The notes below the pieces were generated by a model. That model did not search any database, was not told the DNA's origin, and saw nothing but the letters and a program-made list of their open reading frames with translations. 64,000 nucleotides of DNA from Streptomyces roseofulvus. Its GTDB lineage: Bacteria > Actinomycetota > Actinomycetes > Streptomycetales > Streptomycetaceae. Made by a program: the position numbers and the translations under genes. This document shows positions 25,537 to 33,290 of the stretch, piece after piece (positions within the stretch are counted from its first letter, which is position 1; the number at the start of each line of letters is the position of its first letter). Where the stretch lies: NCBI RefSeq assembly GCF_039534915.1, contig NZ_BAAAWE010000001.1, forward strand, positions 4,464,001-4,528,000, given 5' to 3'.

Positions 25537-26295
25537 ATGGCCGACGCACCGTACAAGCTGATCCTCCTCCGCCACGGCGAGAGCGAGTGGAACGAGAAGA
25601 ATCTGTTCACCGGATGGGTGGACGTGAACCTCACCGCGAAGGGTGAGAAGGAGGCGACGCGCGGCGGCGAGCTGCTCAAGGACGCCGGCCTGCTCCCCGA
25701 CGTCCTGCACACCTCCCTCCAGAAGCGCGCCATCCGCACCGCGCAGCTCGCGCTGGAGGCCGCGGACCGCCACTGGATCCCGGTCCACCGCTCCTGGCGC
25801 CTGAACGAGCGTCACTACGGCGCCCTCCAGGGCAAGGACAAGGCCCAGACCCTCGCCGAGTTCGGCGAGGAGCAGTTCATGCTCTGGCGCCGCTCGTACG
25901 ACACCCCGCCGCCGGCCCTCGCCGACGACAGCGAGTACTCGCAGGCCGCCGACGCCCGCTACGCGACGATCCCGCCGGAGCTGCGCCCGCAGACCGAGTG
26001 CCTCAAGGACGTCGTCGAGCGCATGCTCCCGTACTGGTACGACGGCATCGTCCCGGACCTCCTCGCCGGCCGCACGGTCCTGGTCGCCGCCCACGGCAAC
26101 AGCCTCCGCGCCCTGGTGAAGCACCTCGACGGCATCTCCGACGCCGACATCGCGGGCCTCAACATCCCCACCGGCATCCCGCTCTCCTACGAGCTGGACG
26201 AGAACTTCAAGCCCCTCAACCCCGGCGGCACCTACCTCGACCCGGAGGCCGCCGCGGCCGCCATCGAGGCCGTCAAGAACCAGGGCAAGAAGTAA
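25537..26295 (+). CDS. gpmA: 2,3-bisphosphoglycerate-dependent phosphoglycerate mutase
   Basis: 253 residues. The RHG catalytic motif LLRHGESEWNEKNLFTGW is at the N-terminus, LNERHYGALQGKDK in the middle and the second His in VAAHGNSLRALVKHL. The enzyme interconverts 3- and 2-phosphoglycerate in glycolysis and gluconeogenesis. The position between mshA-ybjN and phoR-phoP matches Rv0489 (gpm1). A strong terminator follows (26302-26356). Confidence 0.97.
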   Translation: MADAPYKLILLRHGESEWNEKNLFTGWVDVNLTAKGEKEATRGGELLKDAGLLPDVLHTSLQKRAIRTAQLALEAADRHWIPVHRSWRLNERHYGALQGKDKAQTLAEFGEEQFMLWRRSYDTPPPALADDSEYSQAADARYATIPPELRPQTECLKDVVERMLPYWYDGIVPDLLAGRTVLVAAHGNSLRALVKHLDGISDADIAGLNIPTGIPLSYELDENFKPLNPGGTYLDPEAAAAAIEAVKNQGKK

Positions 26296-26301
26296 CTCTC
26301 A

Positions 26302-26356
26302 CCCACGAAAGAGCCCCCTCCTGCGGTTTCTCCGCCAGGAGGGGGCTTTCTCGTGG
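26302..26356 (+). terminator. Intrinsic terminator after gpmA
   Basis: AGCCCCCTCCTG (26312-26323) pairs perfectly with CAGGAGGGGGCT (26336-26347). The flanking CCCACGAAAG and CTTTCTCGTGGG extend the stem. It ends the gpmA transcript and also faces the minus-strand gene at 26378. Confidence 0.9.
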
Positions 26357-26377
26357 GCTGGGGCCGTCTGTGGGCCG

Positions 26378-26677
26378 TCAGGGGGACGGGGCCGTACGCT
26401 CGCCGGGCTCCGGTCCCTGCCTCGCCTCGGCCAGGGCGCCGGCGTTCCGCAGTACGGCGACGGCGTCGTCGGCCATGTCCTGAGGCCAGGTCTCCAGGAT
26501 GGTGACGGGAGCCTGCCGGCTGAGCACCCTGCTGTGCCAGAGACTGAGCCCCGTCACCTCACGGACGGCCCGGACCACGTCCATCTCACGCGGCCCGCAG
26601 TCGAGAAGCACGACGTCGTAGGCCCGCTCATCACAGATCAAGGTGACGTACGCGGTCTCGTCCCCGTCATCCATCAC
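26378..26677 (-). CDS. Stand-alone ribosomal protein L7/L12 C-terminal domain-like protein
   Basis: 99 residues. The segment YDVVLLDCGPREMDVVRAVR, continuing EVTGLSLWHSRVLSRQAP and ending ADDAVAVLRNAGALAEAR, follows the pattern of the L7/L12 C-terminal domain (IKAVRxxTGLGLKEAKxLV..AEEAKxxLEEAGA). The N-terminal dimerisation domain and hinge are missing, and several basic residues that bind translation factors are replaced. It is a paralogue of unknown role rather than the ribosomal stalk protein itself. It is monocistronic. Confidence 0.72.
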   Translation of the reverse strand: MMDDGDETAYVTLICDERAYDVVLLDCGPREMDVVRAVREVTGLSLWHSRVLSRQAPVTILETWPQDMADDAVAVLRNAGALAEARQGPEPGERTAPSP

Positions 26678-26747
26678 GTCCCCCGCTTCCTCGGTGACGG
26701 GGAGCGTAGGCGCCCTCGAACAAGCCAGCCACGGCTTTTCGGCACGG

Positions 26748-27278
26748 TCAGTGCTCCTGGGCGCGGCCCTCCGCCTCGGCGCAGGCGGTGTCGCGGAAGG
26801 TGTCGAGGGAGGTCGTGCGGATCTCCTCGTCGAGGGTGTAGCGCACCTGGCCGGGCTTCAGGTGGGCCAGGTCCTCCGGGGTGAAGCGGACGGGGGACGC
26901 CTGCCAGGTGTCGTCGTCGGTCCAGCCCGCCAGCCGGTAGCCGCGGCCCTTCTCCAGGCGGCCGGTCTCCCGTTCCTCGGTCCACTCCTCGGCCGCCGGG
27001 GCGCCCGCGGTCTGCATCAGCGGCCAGGTGGTGAAGCCGGTGACCGGGCCGTCGTGCCGCCAGTCGCCGGTGATCTCCCGCGACTCGGGGGCGTCGTCGG
27101 GCTGGAGCACCGCGCCGTCGACGTGGTCGTGGCACATCAGGATCACCCCGAGCGGCGTGCCGTCCTCCGCCACCGACACGCCCGCCAGGCCGGCGGGCGC
27201 CGGCGAGCAGCCCGTGAGCAGCAGCGCGGCCGCTCCGGCCGCCGCCGCTGTCAGGAGGGTCGCTCGCGCGGTGGGCAT
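26748..27278 (-). CDS. Putative lipoprotein
   Basis: About 176 residues from ATG 27278. MPTARATLLTAAAAGAAALL is the signal, with lipobox LLTGC placing Cys at about residue 24. The mature part is soluble and acidic, with Trp-containing segments (DWRHDGPVTGFTTWPLMQ, YRLAGWTDDDTWQ) and no known domain. It should be anchored on the outer face of the membrane. It is divergent from the GNAT gene at 27373. Confidence 0.75.
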   Translation of the reverse strand: MPTARATLLTAAAAGAAALLLTGCSPAPAGLAGVSVAEDGTPLGVILMCHDHVDGAVLQPDDAPESREITGDWRHDGPVTGFTTWPLMQTAGAPAAEEWTEERETGRLEKGRGYRLAGWTDDDTWQASPVRFTPEDLAHLKPGQVRYTLDEEIRTTSLDTFRDTACAEAEGRAQEH

Positions 27279-27372
27279 GGCCGCAATTCTGGCGGGCGGG
27301 GTCGCCGATGCCCAGGGGTGACCGACGGTAATCCGAGGTGGCAGGGGGAGGGGGGCCGCTACCGTCCCGCCC

Positions 27373-27840
27373 ATGACACGATCACCACGCCTGGAGCGGG
27401 TCACTCCCGCCACCGTGGACGCCGCCCTCGCCCTGCGCGTCCACCCCCATCAGGAGAAGAACGTCGCACCCGTCACGAAGTCGCTGGCCGAGGCGTACGC
27501 GTACGGGGAGAACGCCTGGCCCCGGCTGGTCTTCGACGGCGACCGGCTGGTCGGCTTCGTCATGGCCTTCCTCGACCTCGCCTGGCGCGGCGAGGAGGAC
27601 CCGGCCGACCGCCGCAGCGGGCTGTGGCGGCTGAACATCTCCGCCGACGCCCAGGGCGCCGGGTACGGCCGCTTCGCCGTCGACGCCGTCGCCGAGGAGC
27701 TGCGCCGCCGCGGAGCCACCCGCATGTACGTCACCTGGGAGCCCGGCGCGGACGGCCCCGGGGAGTTCTACCGCCGGCTCGGCTTCCGCACCACCGGCGA
27801 GGAGAGCGGCGGCCAGACCGTCGGCGTACGGGAGCTGTGA
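27373..27840 (+). CDS. GNAT-family N-acetyltransferase
   Basis: 155 residues. The acetyl-CoA binding region is LNISADAQGAGYGRFAVDAV (the Q/RxxGxG/A motif A) and the C-terminal GEFYRRLGFRTTGEE is the usual motif B. The substrate is unknown; PRLVFDGDRLVGFVMAF is a typical central strand. The gene stands alone between divergent and convergent neighbours and is followed by a terminator. Confidence 0.85.
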   Translation: MTRSPRLERVTPATVDAALALRVHPHQEKNVAPVTKSLAEAYAYGENAWPRLVFDGDRLVGFVMAFLDLAWRGEEDPADRRSGLWRLNISADAQGAGYGRFAVDAVAEELRRRGATRMYVTWEPGADGPGEFYRRLGFRTTGEESGGQTVGVREL

Positions 27841-27841
27841 G

Positions 27842-27879
27842 GAGGAGGGGGAGGGCCGGACGGGACCCTCCCCCTCCTC
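27842..27879 (+). terminator. Terminator after the GNAT gene
   Basis: GAGGAGGGGGAGGG (27842-27855) pairs perfectly with CCCTCCCCCTCCTC (27866-27879) around a 10-nt loop, directly after the stop codon. Confidence 0.85.
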
Positions 27880-27935
27880 ACCCGAGCCTCACGCCGGCCT
27901 CACGTCGGCCGTACGTCAGCTCACGTCAGCTCACG

Positions 27936-28088
27936 TCAGCCCGAGCAGCCGCCGCACTGGCACGGCGCCCCCGACTGGCAGCCGCAGCCGCAGCCGGAGC
28001 CGCAGCCGCAGGCGCCCAGGACGGGCAGGTGCGTCCGCCCGCGCGGGGCCTCCGCCGAGGTGTCGGTCGTGCTGGGGGAATCGGCCAT
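27936..28088 (-). CDS. 50-aa Cys/Gly-rich metallothionein-like peptide
   Basis: From ATG 28088, preceded by GAGGGAGGG. The first 24 residues are polar (MADSPSTTDTSAEAPRGRTH) and the last 26 contain nine Cys in CxC and CxxC spacings (ACGCGSGCGCGCQSG, PCQCGGCSG). Nine thiols in so short a tail suggest metal binding (Zn, Cu) or a cluster scaffold, though no characterised family is recognised. It lies just downstream of phoU on the same strand. The strong ribosome binding site and good spacing support it as a real gene. Confidence 0.72.
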   Translation of the reverse strand: MADSPSTTDTSAEAPRGRTHLPVLGACGCGSGCGCGCQSGAPCQCGGCSG

Positions 28089-28204
28089 GGGGTCCCTCCC
28101 TCGCGGGACGCGGATCGTCCCTCGTCCCCCATTCCATGCCCACCCGGACCGGCGCATCAACGGCGCACGGAAGCCCCGTGCGTCCGTACGCCCCCCGGTA
28201 CGCC

Positions 28205-28885
28205 CTACGCGCCCTCGACCGGGGTGTCCTGCGGCTGCAGCTCGTCCGCGTGCTCGCCCGTCACCAGGTAGACGACGCGCTTCGCCACCGACACCGCGTG
28301 GTCGGCGAACCGCTCGTAGTACCGGCCCAGCAGCGTCACGTCCACGGCCGTCTCGATGCCGTGCTTCCACCGGTCGTCCATCAGGTGCTGGAAGAGCGCC
28401 CGGTGCAGCAGGTCCATCTCGTCGTCGTCCTGCTCCAGCTGCATCGCCAGGTCGACGTCCTTGGTGATGATCACCTCGGCGGCCTTCGCCATCAGGCGCT
28501 GCGCCAGCTGGCCCATCTGGAGGATGGTCGCGTGCAGGTCGTTCGGGACCGCGCGGTCCGGGAAGCGCAGCCGGGTCAGCTTGGCCACGTGCTGCGCCAG
28601 GTCGCCCGAGCGCTCCAGGTCGGCGCTCATCCGCAGCGACGTGACCACGATCCGCAGGTCCGTCGCCACCGGCTGCTGCCGGGCCAGCAGCGCGATCGCC
28701 CGCGCCTCCAGGTCGTGCTGGAGGTCGTCGACCTTCTGGTCCGCGGCGATCACGCTCTCCGCGAGCTTCAGGTCCGCGTCGAGCATCGCCGTGGTGGCGC
28801 GCCCGATCGCCGATCCGACCAGGCGGGCCATCTCGACCAGGCCCTCGCCGATCGAATCAAGTTCCTCGTGGTACGCGTCCCGCAT
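28205..28885 (-). CDS. phoU: Phosphate signalling regulator PhoU
   Basis: 226 residues made of two PhoU three-helix repeats. It begins MRDAYHEELDSIGEGLVEMA and carries the two metal-binding-type motifs DLERSGDLAQHVA and YYERFADHAVSVAKR. PhoU dampens Pho signalling by communicating phosphate-transporter state to the sensor kinase. It is divergent from phoR-phoP, and the PHO box at 28982-29014 is placed to drive it, so it is probably activated by phosphorylated PhoP under phosphate limitation. Confidence 0.95.
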   Translation of the reverse strand: MRDAYHEELDSIGEGLVEMARLVGSAIGRATTAMLDADLKLAESVIAADQKVDDLQHDLEARAIALLARQQPVATDLRIVVTSLRMSADLERSGDLAQHVAKLTRLRFPDRAVPNDLHATILQMGQLAQRLMAKAAEVIITKDVDLAMQLEQDDDEMDLLHRALFQHLMDDRWKHGIETAVDVTLLGRYYERFADHAVSVAKRVVYLVTGEHADELQPQDTPVEGA

Positions 28886-28981
28886 GGATGTCCCTCTCTC
28901 CGGCAGTGCCTCTTCTTCGGTGGGGTCGCTCTGGACCCCCACGCTCCCACGTTCGGCCCCCCGGGCGTCCGGCTCCATCCC

Positions 28982-29014
28982 CTCGTATGAACCACCCCTG
29001 GCCTGAAGGTGAAC
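28982..29014 (-). promoter_or_regulatory. PHO box upstream of phoU
   Basis: Read on the minus strand there are three contiguous 11-bp units: GTTCACCTTCA, GGCCAGGGGTG, GTTCATACGAG. Two match the GTTCACC consensus for PhoP direct repeats with exact 11-nt phasing. It lies about 100 bp before the phoU start. Confidence 0.88.
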
Positions 29015-29045
29015 TCTGGGCGACGCGGGCCACCGCCCCTCCCGG

Positions 29046-29078
29046 AGCAAATGAACCGGTCCCGTCCCCAGGGTGAAC
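29046..29078 (-). promoter_or_regulatory. Second PHO box in the phoU-phoR intergenic region
   Basis: On the minus strand the units are GTTCACCCTGG, GGACGGGACCG, GTTCATTTGCT, again phased by 11 nt. It is 75 bp before the phoR start and is likely to serve phoR-phoP autoregulation, or to act with the first box on both promoters. Confidence 0.85.
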
Positions 29079-29152
29079 TCTGAGCGACGAGTGTTCGAGC
29101 AGCCACTCGGACGGCTGGGAGAGTGTCCGTGACCACGCATAACCTGGATGGC

Positions 29153-30385
29153 ATGGACGTGAACGCGGCGGTCGCCGCATTGGCCGCGATCGCCGGCGTG
29201 TGCACCGGCGTGATCGCCATGCTGGCGTTCCGCTGGAGCGAGCGCGACCAGGCGCGACCCACCCGTACCTCCCTGCACACCGACGCCGTGCTGCCGCCCG
29301 GCGTCGACACCGTGCTCTCCGTACTGCGCTCCTCCGCCGTCGTGCTCGACGAGAGCGACTCCGTGGTGAAGGCGAGCTCGGCGGCGTACGCCCTCGGACT
29401 CGTCCGCGGCGGGAAGCTGGCCGTGGAGCCGATGCTCAACATGGCCCGCGACACCCGCAGGGACGGGGAGATACGCCAGGTCGAGCTGGACCTGCCCCGG
29501 CGCGGCGGCGGACGCGGCGAGGCCCTCGCCGTCTCCGCGCGCGTCGCCCCGCTGGGCTCGCGGCTCGTGCTGCTCCTGGTCGAGGACCTGACGGAGGCCC
29601 GCCGCATCGAAGCGGTGCGGCGCGACTTCGTCGCGAACGTGAGCCACGAGCTGAAGACCCCGGTCGGGGCGCTCTCGCTGCTCTCCGAGGCTGTCATGGA
29701 CGCCTCGGACGACCCCGAGGCGGTCATGCGCTTCGCGGGCCGGATGCAGATCGAGGCGACCCGGCTGACCAACCTGGTCCAGGAGCTCATCGACCTCTCG
29801 CGGGTGCAGAACGACGACCCGCTGGAGGACTCCGAGCCGGTCTCCGTGGACGAGCTGGTCGCCGAGGCGATCGACCGCTCGCGGCACCCGGCCTCCACCA
29901 AGCAGATCACCATGGCCTCCGGCGGCGCGGCCGACCTGTACGTCTGGGGCAGCCGCGGGCAGCTCGCCGCGGCCCTCGGCAACCTGGTCGAGAACGCCGT
30001 CAACTACTCGCCGGCCCGGACCCGCGTGGGCATCGCCGCCCGCCGGGTCGCCGCGCCCGGCGGGGACCTCATCGAGATAGCCGTGACCGACCAGGGCATC
30101 GGCATCCCGGAGAAGGACCGCGAGCGGATCTTCGAGCGCTTCTACCGCGTCGACCCGGCACGCTCGCGTGCCACCGGCGGTACGGGGCTCGGGCTCGCGA
30201 TCGTCAAGCACGTGGCCGCCTCGCACGGCGGAGAGGTCACGGTGTGGAGCACCGAGGGTCAGGGCTCCACCTTCACCCTGCGGCTGCCCGAGGCGGGCTC
30301 CGCACGGGACCGCCGGACCGCCGCCTCCTCCCTCACCCCCGATCTCATGACCGAACCGCTCCCTGCACCGGAGGTCCTTCCGTGA
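29153..30385 (+). CDS. phoR: Phosphate sensor histidine kinase PhoR (SenX3-type)
   Basis: About 410 residues from ATG 29153 (MDVNAAVAALAAIAGVCTGV); GTG 29123 would add 10. One N-terminal membrane helix is followed by a PAS-like region, the dimerisation H-box FVANVSHELKTPVGAL and the ATPase boxes NLVENAVNYS, DQGIGIP and GGTGLGLAIVKH. It phosphorylates PhoP in response to phosphate shortage. Its TGA overlaps the phoP GTG (GTGA), so kinase and regulator are translationally coupled, as in other Streptomyces and in Rv0490-Rv0491. Confidence 0.95.
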   Translation: MDVNAAVAALAAIAGVCTGVIAMLAFRWSERDQARPTRTSLHTDAVLPPGVDTVLSVLRSSAVVLDESDSVVKASSAAYALGLVRGGKLAVEPMLNMARDTRRDGEIRQVELDLPRRGGGRGEALAVSARVAPLGSRLVLLLVEDLTEARRIEAVRRDFVANVSHELKTPVGALSLLSEAVMDASDDPEAVMRFAGRMQIEATRLTNLVQELIDLSRVQNDDPLEDSEPVSVDELVAEAIDRSRHPASTKQITMASGGAADLYVWGSRGQLAAALGNLVENAVNYSPARTRVGIAARRVAAPGGDLIEIAVTDQGIGIPEKDRERIFERFYRVDPARSRATGGTGLGLAIVKHVAASHGGEVTVWSTEGQGSTFTLRLPEAGSARDRRTAASSLTPDLMTEPLPAPEVLP

Positions 30386-31062
30386 CCCGAGTCCTTGTCG
30401 TCGAGGATGAGGAATCCTTCAGCGACGCCCTGTCGTACATGCTCCGCAAGGAGGGCTTCGAGGTCGCCGTGGCGGCGACCGGCCCCGACGGACTCGACGA
30501 GTTCGAGCGCAACGGAGCGGACCTCGTCCTCCTCGACCTGATGCTGCCGGGCCTGCCCGGCACGGAGGTCTGCCGGCAGCTGCGGGGGCGCTCCAACGTC
30601 CCGGTCATCATGGTGACGGCGAAGGACAGCGAGATCGACAAGGTCGTCGGACTGGAGATAGGAGCCGACGACTACGTGACGAAGCCCTTCTCCTCCCGCG
30701 AGCTGGTCGCCCGCATCCGCGCGGTGCTCCGCCGCCGCGGCGAGCCGGAGGAGGTCACCCCGGCGGCCCTGGAGGCCGGCCCGGTCCGCATGGACGTCGA
30801 CCGGCACGTGGTGACGGTCGCCGGCGCCAAGATCGACCTCCCCCTGAAGGAGTTCGACCTCCTGGAGATGCTGCTCCGCAACGCGGGCCGCGTCCTCACC
30901 CGCATGCAGCTCATCGACCGCGTCTGGGGCGCCGACTACGTGGGCGACACCAAGACCCTCGACGTCCACGTCAAGCGTCTCCGCGCCAAGATCGAGCCCG
31001 ACCCCGGCGCCCCCCGCTACCTGGTCACGGTCCGCGGCCTGGGCTACAAGTTCGAGCCGTAG
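30382..31062 (+). CDS. phoP: Phosphate response regulator PhoP (RegX3-type)
   Basis: 226 residues. The OmpR-family receiver has D52 in LVLLDLMLPG and K in DDYVTKPFS; the C-terminal winged helix contains LPLKEFDLLEMLLRNAGRVL and DTKTLDVHVKRLRAKIE. It binds GTTCACC direct repeats to switch on phosphate scavenging and repress antibiotic synthesis. It is encoded immediately after phoR with a 4-nt overlap. A 44-bp palindromic terminator follows. Confidence 0.96.
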   Translation: MTRVLVVEDEESFSDALSYMLRKEGFEVAVAATGPDGLDEFERNGADLVLLDLMLPGLPGTEVCRQLRGRSNVPVIMVTAKDSEIDKVVGLEIGADDYVTKPFSSRELVARIRAVLRRRGEPEEVTPAALEAGPVRMDVDRHVVTVAGAKIDLPLKEFDLLEMLLRNAGRVLTRMQLIDRVWGADYVGDTKTLDVHVKRLRAKIEPDPGAPRYLVTVRGLGYKFEP

Positions 31063-31147
31063 GATCCGCCCCGGCCCCGCGGGACCGGACGGAGTCCGGC
31101 GCACGCAGGGCCGGGTCCGAGCCGTGAGCCCGCCCGGAGAGCGTCGT

Positions 31148-31191
31148 ACGCCGAGAGGGGCGCCCCCAGCTGGGGGCGCCCCTCTCGGCGT
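31148..31191. terminator. 44-bp perfect palindrome, bidirectional terminator
   Basis: The sequence from 31148 to 31191 is its own reverse complement (arms begin ACGCCGAGAGGGGCGCCCCC), with its centre at AGCT. It lies between the convergent phoP and lipoprotein genes and probably ends both transcripts. Perfect symmetry over 44 bp is unusually long. Confidence 0.88.
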
Positions 31192-31204
31192 CGTGCGGTT
31201 CGGC

Positions 31205-31855
31205 TCAGTGGCCGGCGGTCGGGCTGGCCTCGCCGCCCTCGGTGCCGTGGCCGCCACCGTGCTCGGAGCCGTGCTCCGAGCCGTGCTCGCCGGCCTCGGC
31301 CGTGGCCTCGGCGGTGGGGGTGGCGCCGGGCGGGAGCGGGACCTCGGAGGGGCCGAACTCCTTGAAGTAGCTCGTCGACGGGACGACGAACGCCTCCAGG
31401 GAGACTTCACCGGTCTCGCTGAGCTTGAAGGTGACCTTCTGCGCGTTGCCGTTCTTCGCCGCCTCGTGGCCGTTCTCGATGGTCGCGGAGGCGTTGCCCG
31501 CGCCGCCGATCACGACGGAGCCGCCGGCGGGGACGACCACCGGGCCGCTGCCCTTCGCGGACTTGAGGACGACCGCCGCGTTGCTGCCGGGCAGGCTGAT
31601 CGACTCCAGCGTCTGCGCGGCGCGGCCGTTGTTGAAGACGGTCGCCGAGACGACGGCCGGGCCCTTGGCGCCGGGCGTCGGCTGGGTGATGACGAGCGCG
31701 TTCTGGATCTTGACGTCGTCCACCGTGACGGCGGCGTTGTCCGGCCGGACCCCGAGCGTCTGGGCGTCGTTGCCCGCACCGCAGGCGGACAGCGCGGCGA
31801 TCGAGAACACGATGGCGGTGGCGGCGAGGGCGCCGCGTCGAAGGCTGCGGCTCAC
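31205..31855 (-). CDS. Secreted lipoprotein with His/Gly/Glu-rich tail (DUF461-like)
   Basis: 216 residues. The signal MSRSLRRGALAATAIVFSI ends in lipobox ALSAC (Cys25). The body (about 35-170) is beta-rich (VVSATVFNNGRAAQTLESI, AFVVPSTSYFKEFGPSEVP) and resembles Streptomyces DUF461-type lipoproteins. The tail has repeated EHGSEHGSEHGGGHG, suggesting binding of Cu, Zn or Ni outside the cell. It is convergent with phoP; no operon partner is visible. Confidence 0.78.
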   Translation of the reverse strand: MSRSLRRGALAATAIVFSIAALSACGAGNDAQTLGVRPDNAAVTVDDVKIQNALVITQPTPGAKGPAVVSATVFNNGRAAQTLESISLPGSNAAVVLKSAKGSGPVVVPAGGSVVIGGAGNASATIENGHEAAKNGNAQKVTFKLSETGEVSLEAFVVPSTSYFKEFGPSEVPLPPGATPTAEATAEAGEHGSEHGSEHGGGHGTEGGEASPTAGH

Positions 31856-32544
31856 GGCGGCGGCAACTCCTAGGACGTACGGACGGAAGAGGGACTAAGG
31901 ACCAGCTAAAGGTGCGTCAGCGCGCTTAGGTTACCGAGCCTGACTCTCCGTCCCGCACCCGACCCGCCCCTTAGCGCCCGCACCCTGCCCCGCGTAGGGC
32001 CCGCACCCTGCCCCGCGTACGGCCGGCCGCCCCGCCCCGCGTACCGCCCGCGCCGCGCCGGAGCCCCCGGCGGCCCCGCCCCCGCCCCGCCCCCGCGCGG
32101 TGCGGCGCGGTGGCCGGAACACATCCCATTGGCCCGCTGTTCACATAACCGACGTGATCAATTCCGTCGGTCGCGTCGCATTCCGCATCCCTTCCCTTAC
32201 GGAAAAGCACGGCCGGGTCGCCCGCTGATCAATTCCGGATTCTCGTCGCGATCCCTCCGTACGGGTGGTCGATCCTCGAACGGAGTACGTGAACGAGCCC
32301 ACTCCCGACCGGGCGAAACAGGACATACCGCCCGCTCAGGTGGGTCCCGGATGTGCGTAACGTGCGCGTTTCTCTCTGTCGACACAGCCGCTCCGACCTG
32401 CGAATACCGCCTTCCGGAAGCCCTCCGCAGCACGCGGGCGACACACTTGTCAAGCCCCGAGATATGCCCTGACCTGCGGAAACGCCATTCAGGAGAAGCC
32501 GTTTCCGTGTTACCCTGGATAGCCACGGAAGGGGTACCTGTCAC
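31856..32544. other. 689-bp intergenic region upstream of carD
   Basis: No gene is supported. It holds a 21-bp direct repeat starting GCCCGCACCCTGCC (31976-31996 and 31999-32019) within a C-rich tract. Right before carD, TTCAGG (32489-32494) and TACCCT (32512-32517), spaced 17 bp, form a plausible sigma-70-type promoter. Around 32120-32300 the DNA is unusually A/T-containing. Confidence 0.5.
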
Positions 32545-33027
32545 ATGACGTTCAAGGTTGGCGACACCGTGGTCTATCCCCATCACGGGGCCGCGCTGAT
32601 CGAGGCCATCGAAACTCGCCAGATCAAAGGCGTGGACAAGACCTACTTGGTGCTCAAGGTCGCGCAGGGCGACCTGACGGTTCGCGTGCCGGCGGACAAC
32701 GCGGAGTTCGTAGGCGTGCGCGACGTTGTCGGGCAGGACGGACTGGACCGGGTCTTCGAGGTGCTGCGCGCGCCGTACGCCGAGGAGCCGACGAACTGGT
32801 CCCGCCGCTACAAGGCGAACCTCGAGAAGCTCGCCTCCGGCGATGTCATCAAGGTCGCCGAAGTGGTCCGGGACCTCTGGCGCCGCGAGCGCGAGCGCGG
32901 TCTCTCCGCAGGTGAGAAGCGCATGCTCGCCAAGGCTCGGCAGATCCTGGTGAGCGAGCTGGCGCTCGCGGAGAACACGAACGAGGACAAGGCCGAGGCC
33001 CTCCTCGACGAGGTGCTCGCGTCCTGA
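32545..33027 (+). CDS. carD: CarD-family RNA polymerase-binding regulator
   Basis: 160 residues. The N-terminal RNAP-interacting Tudor-like domain is MTFKVGDTVVYPHHGAALIE; the C-terminal helical DNA-binding domain includes NWSRRYKANLEKLASGD and the conserved Trp in VVRDLWRRERERGLS. CarD stabilises the open promoter complex, especially at rRNA promoters. GGAAGGGG lies upstream of the ATG at a somewhat long spacing. It precedes ispD-ispF as in mycobacteria. Confidence 0.96.
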   Translation: MTFKVGDTVVYPHHGAALIEAIETRQIKGVDKTYLVLKVAQGDLTVRVPADNAEFVGVRDVVGQDGLDRVFEVLRAPYAEEPTNWSRRYKANLEKLASGDVIKVAEVVRDLWRRERERGLSAGEKRMLAKARQILVSELALAENTNEDKAEALLDEVLAS

Positions 33028-33290
33028 CGCCTGGCGCACACCATGCACAGCAGTAATGCCGCGGTGCCCGCCGACGAGCTGTGAATCACCGATTCCACAG
33101 TCCCGTCGCCGGGCACTGCGGCATGTTCGTCTCTCTCTACTTTCCTCCCCAGCAAGCCCCGGACCTGCGGCTCTCGCATGGCGACGCCCCGACCGTCGTC
33201 ACGGAAAGGGCCCGGTCGAGGCGTCGTCCCACAGCCTGCTGACGCCATACCCACGTCGCCCGCGGAAACAAACCTGCCGGAGTGCAACCG

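Noticed and set aside
32129..32548. A 139-residue frame upstream of carD
   Set aside because: Weak codon bias, no ribosome binding site, and it overlaps the carD start and promoter region.
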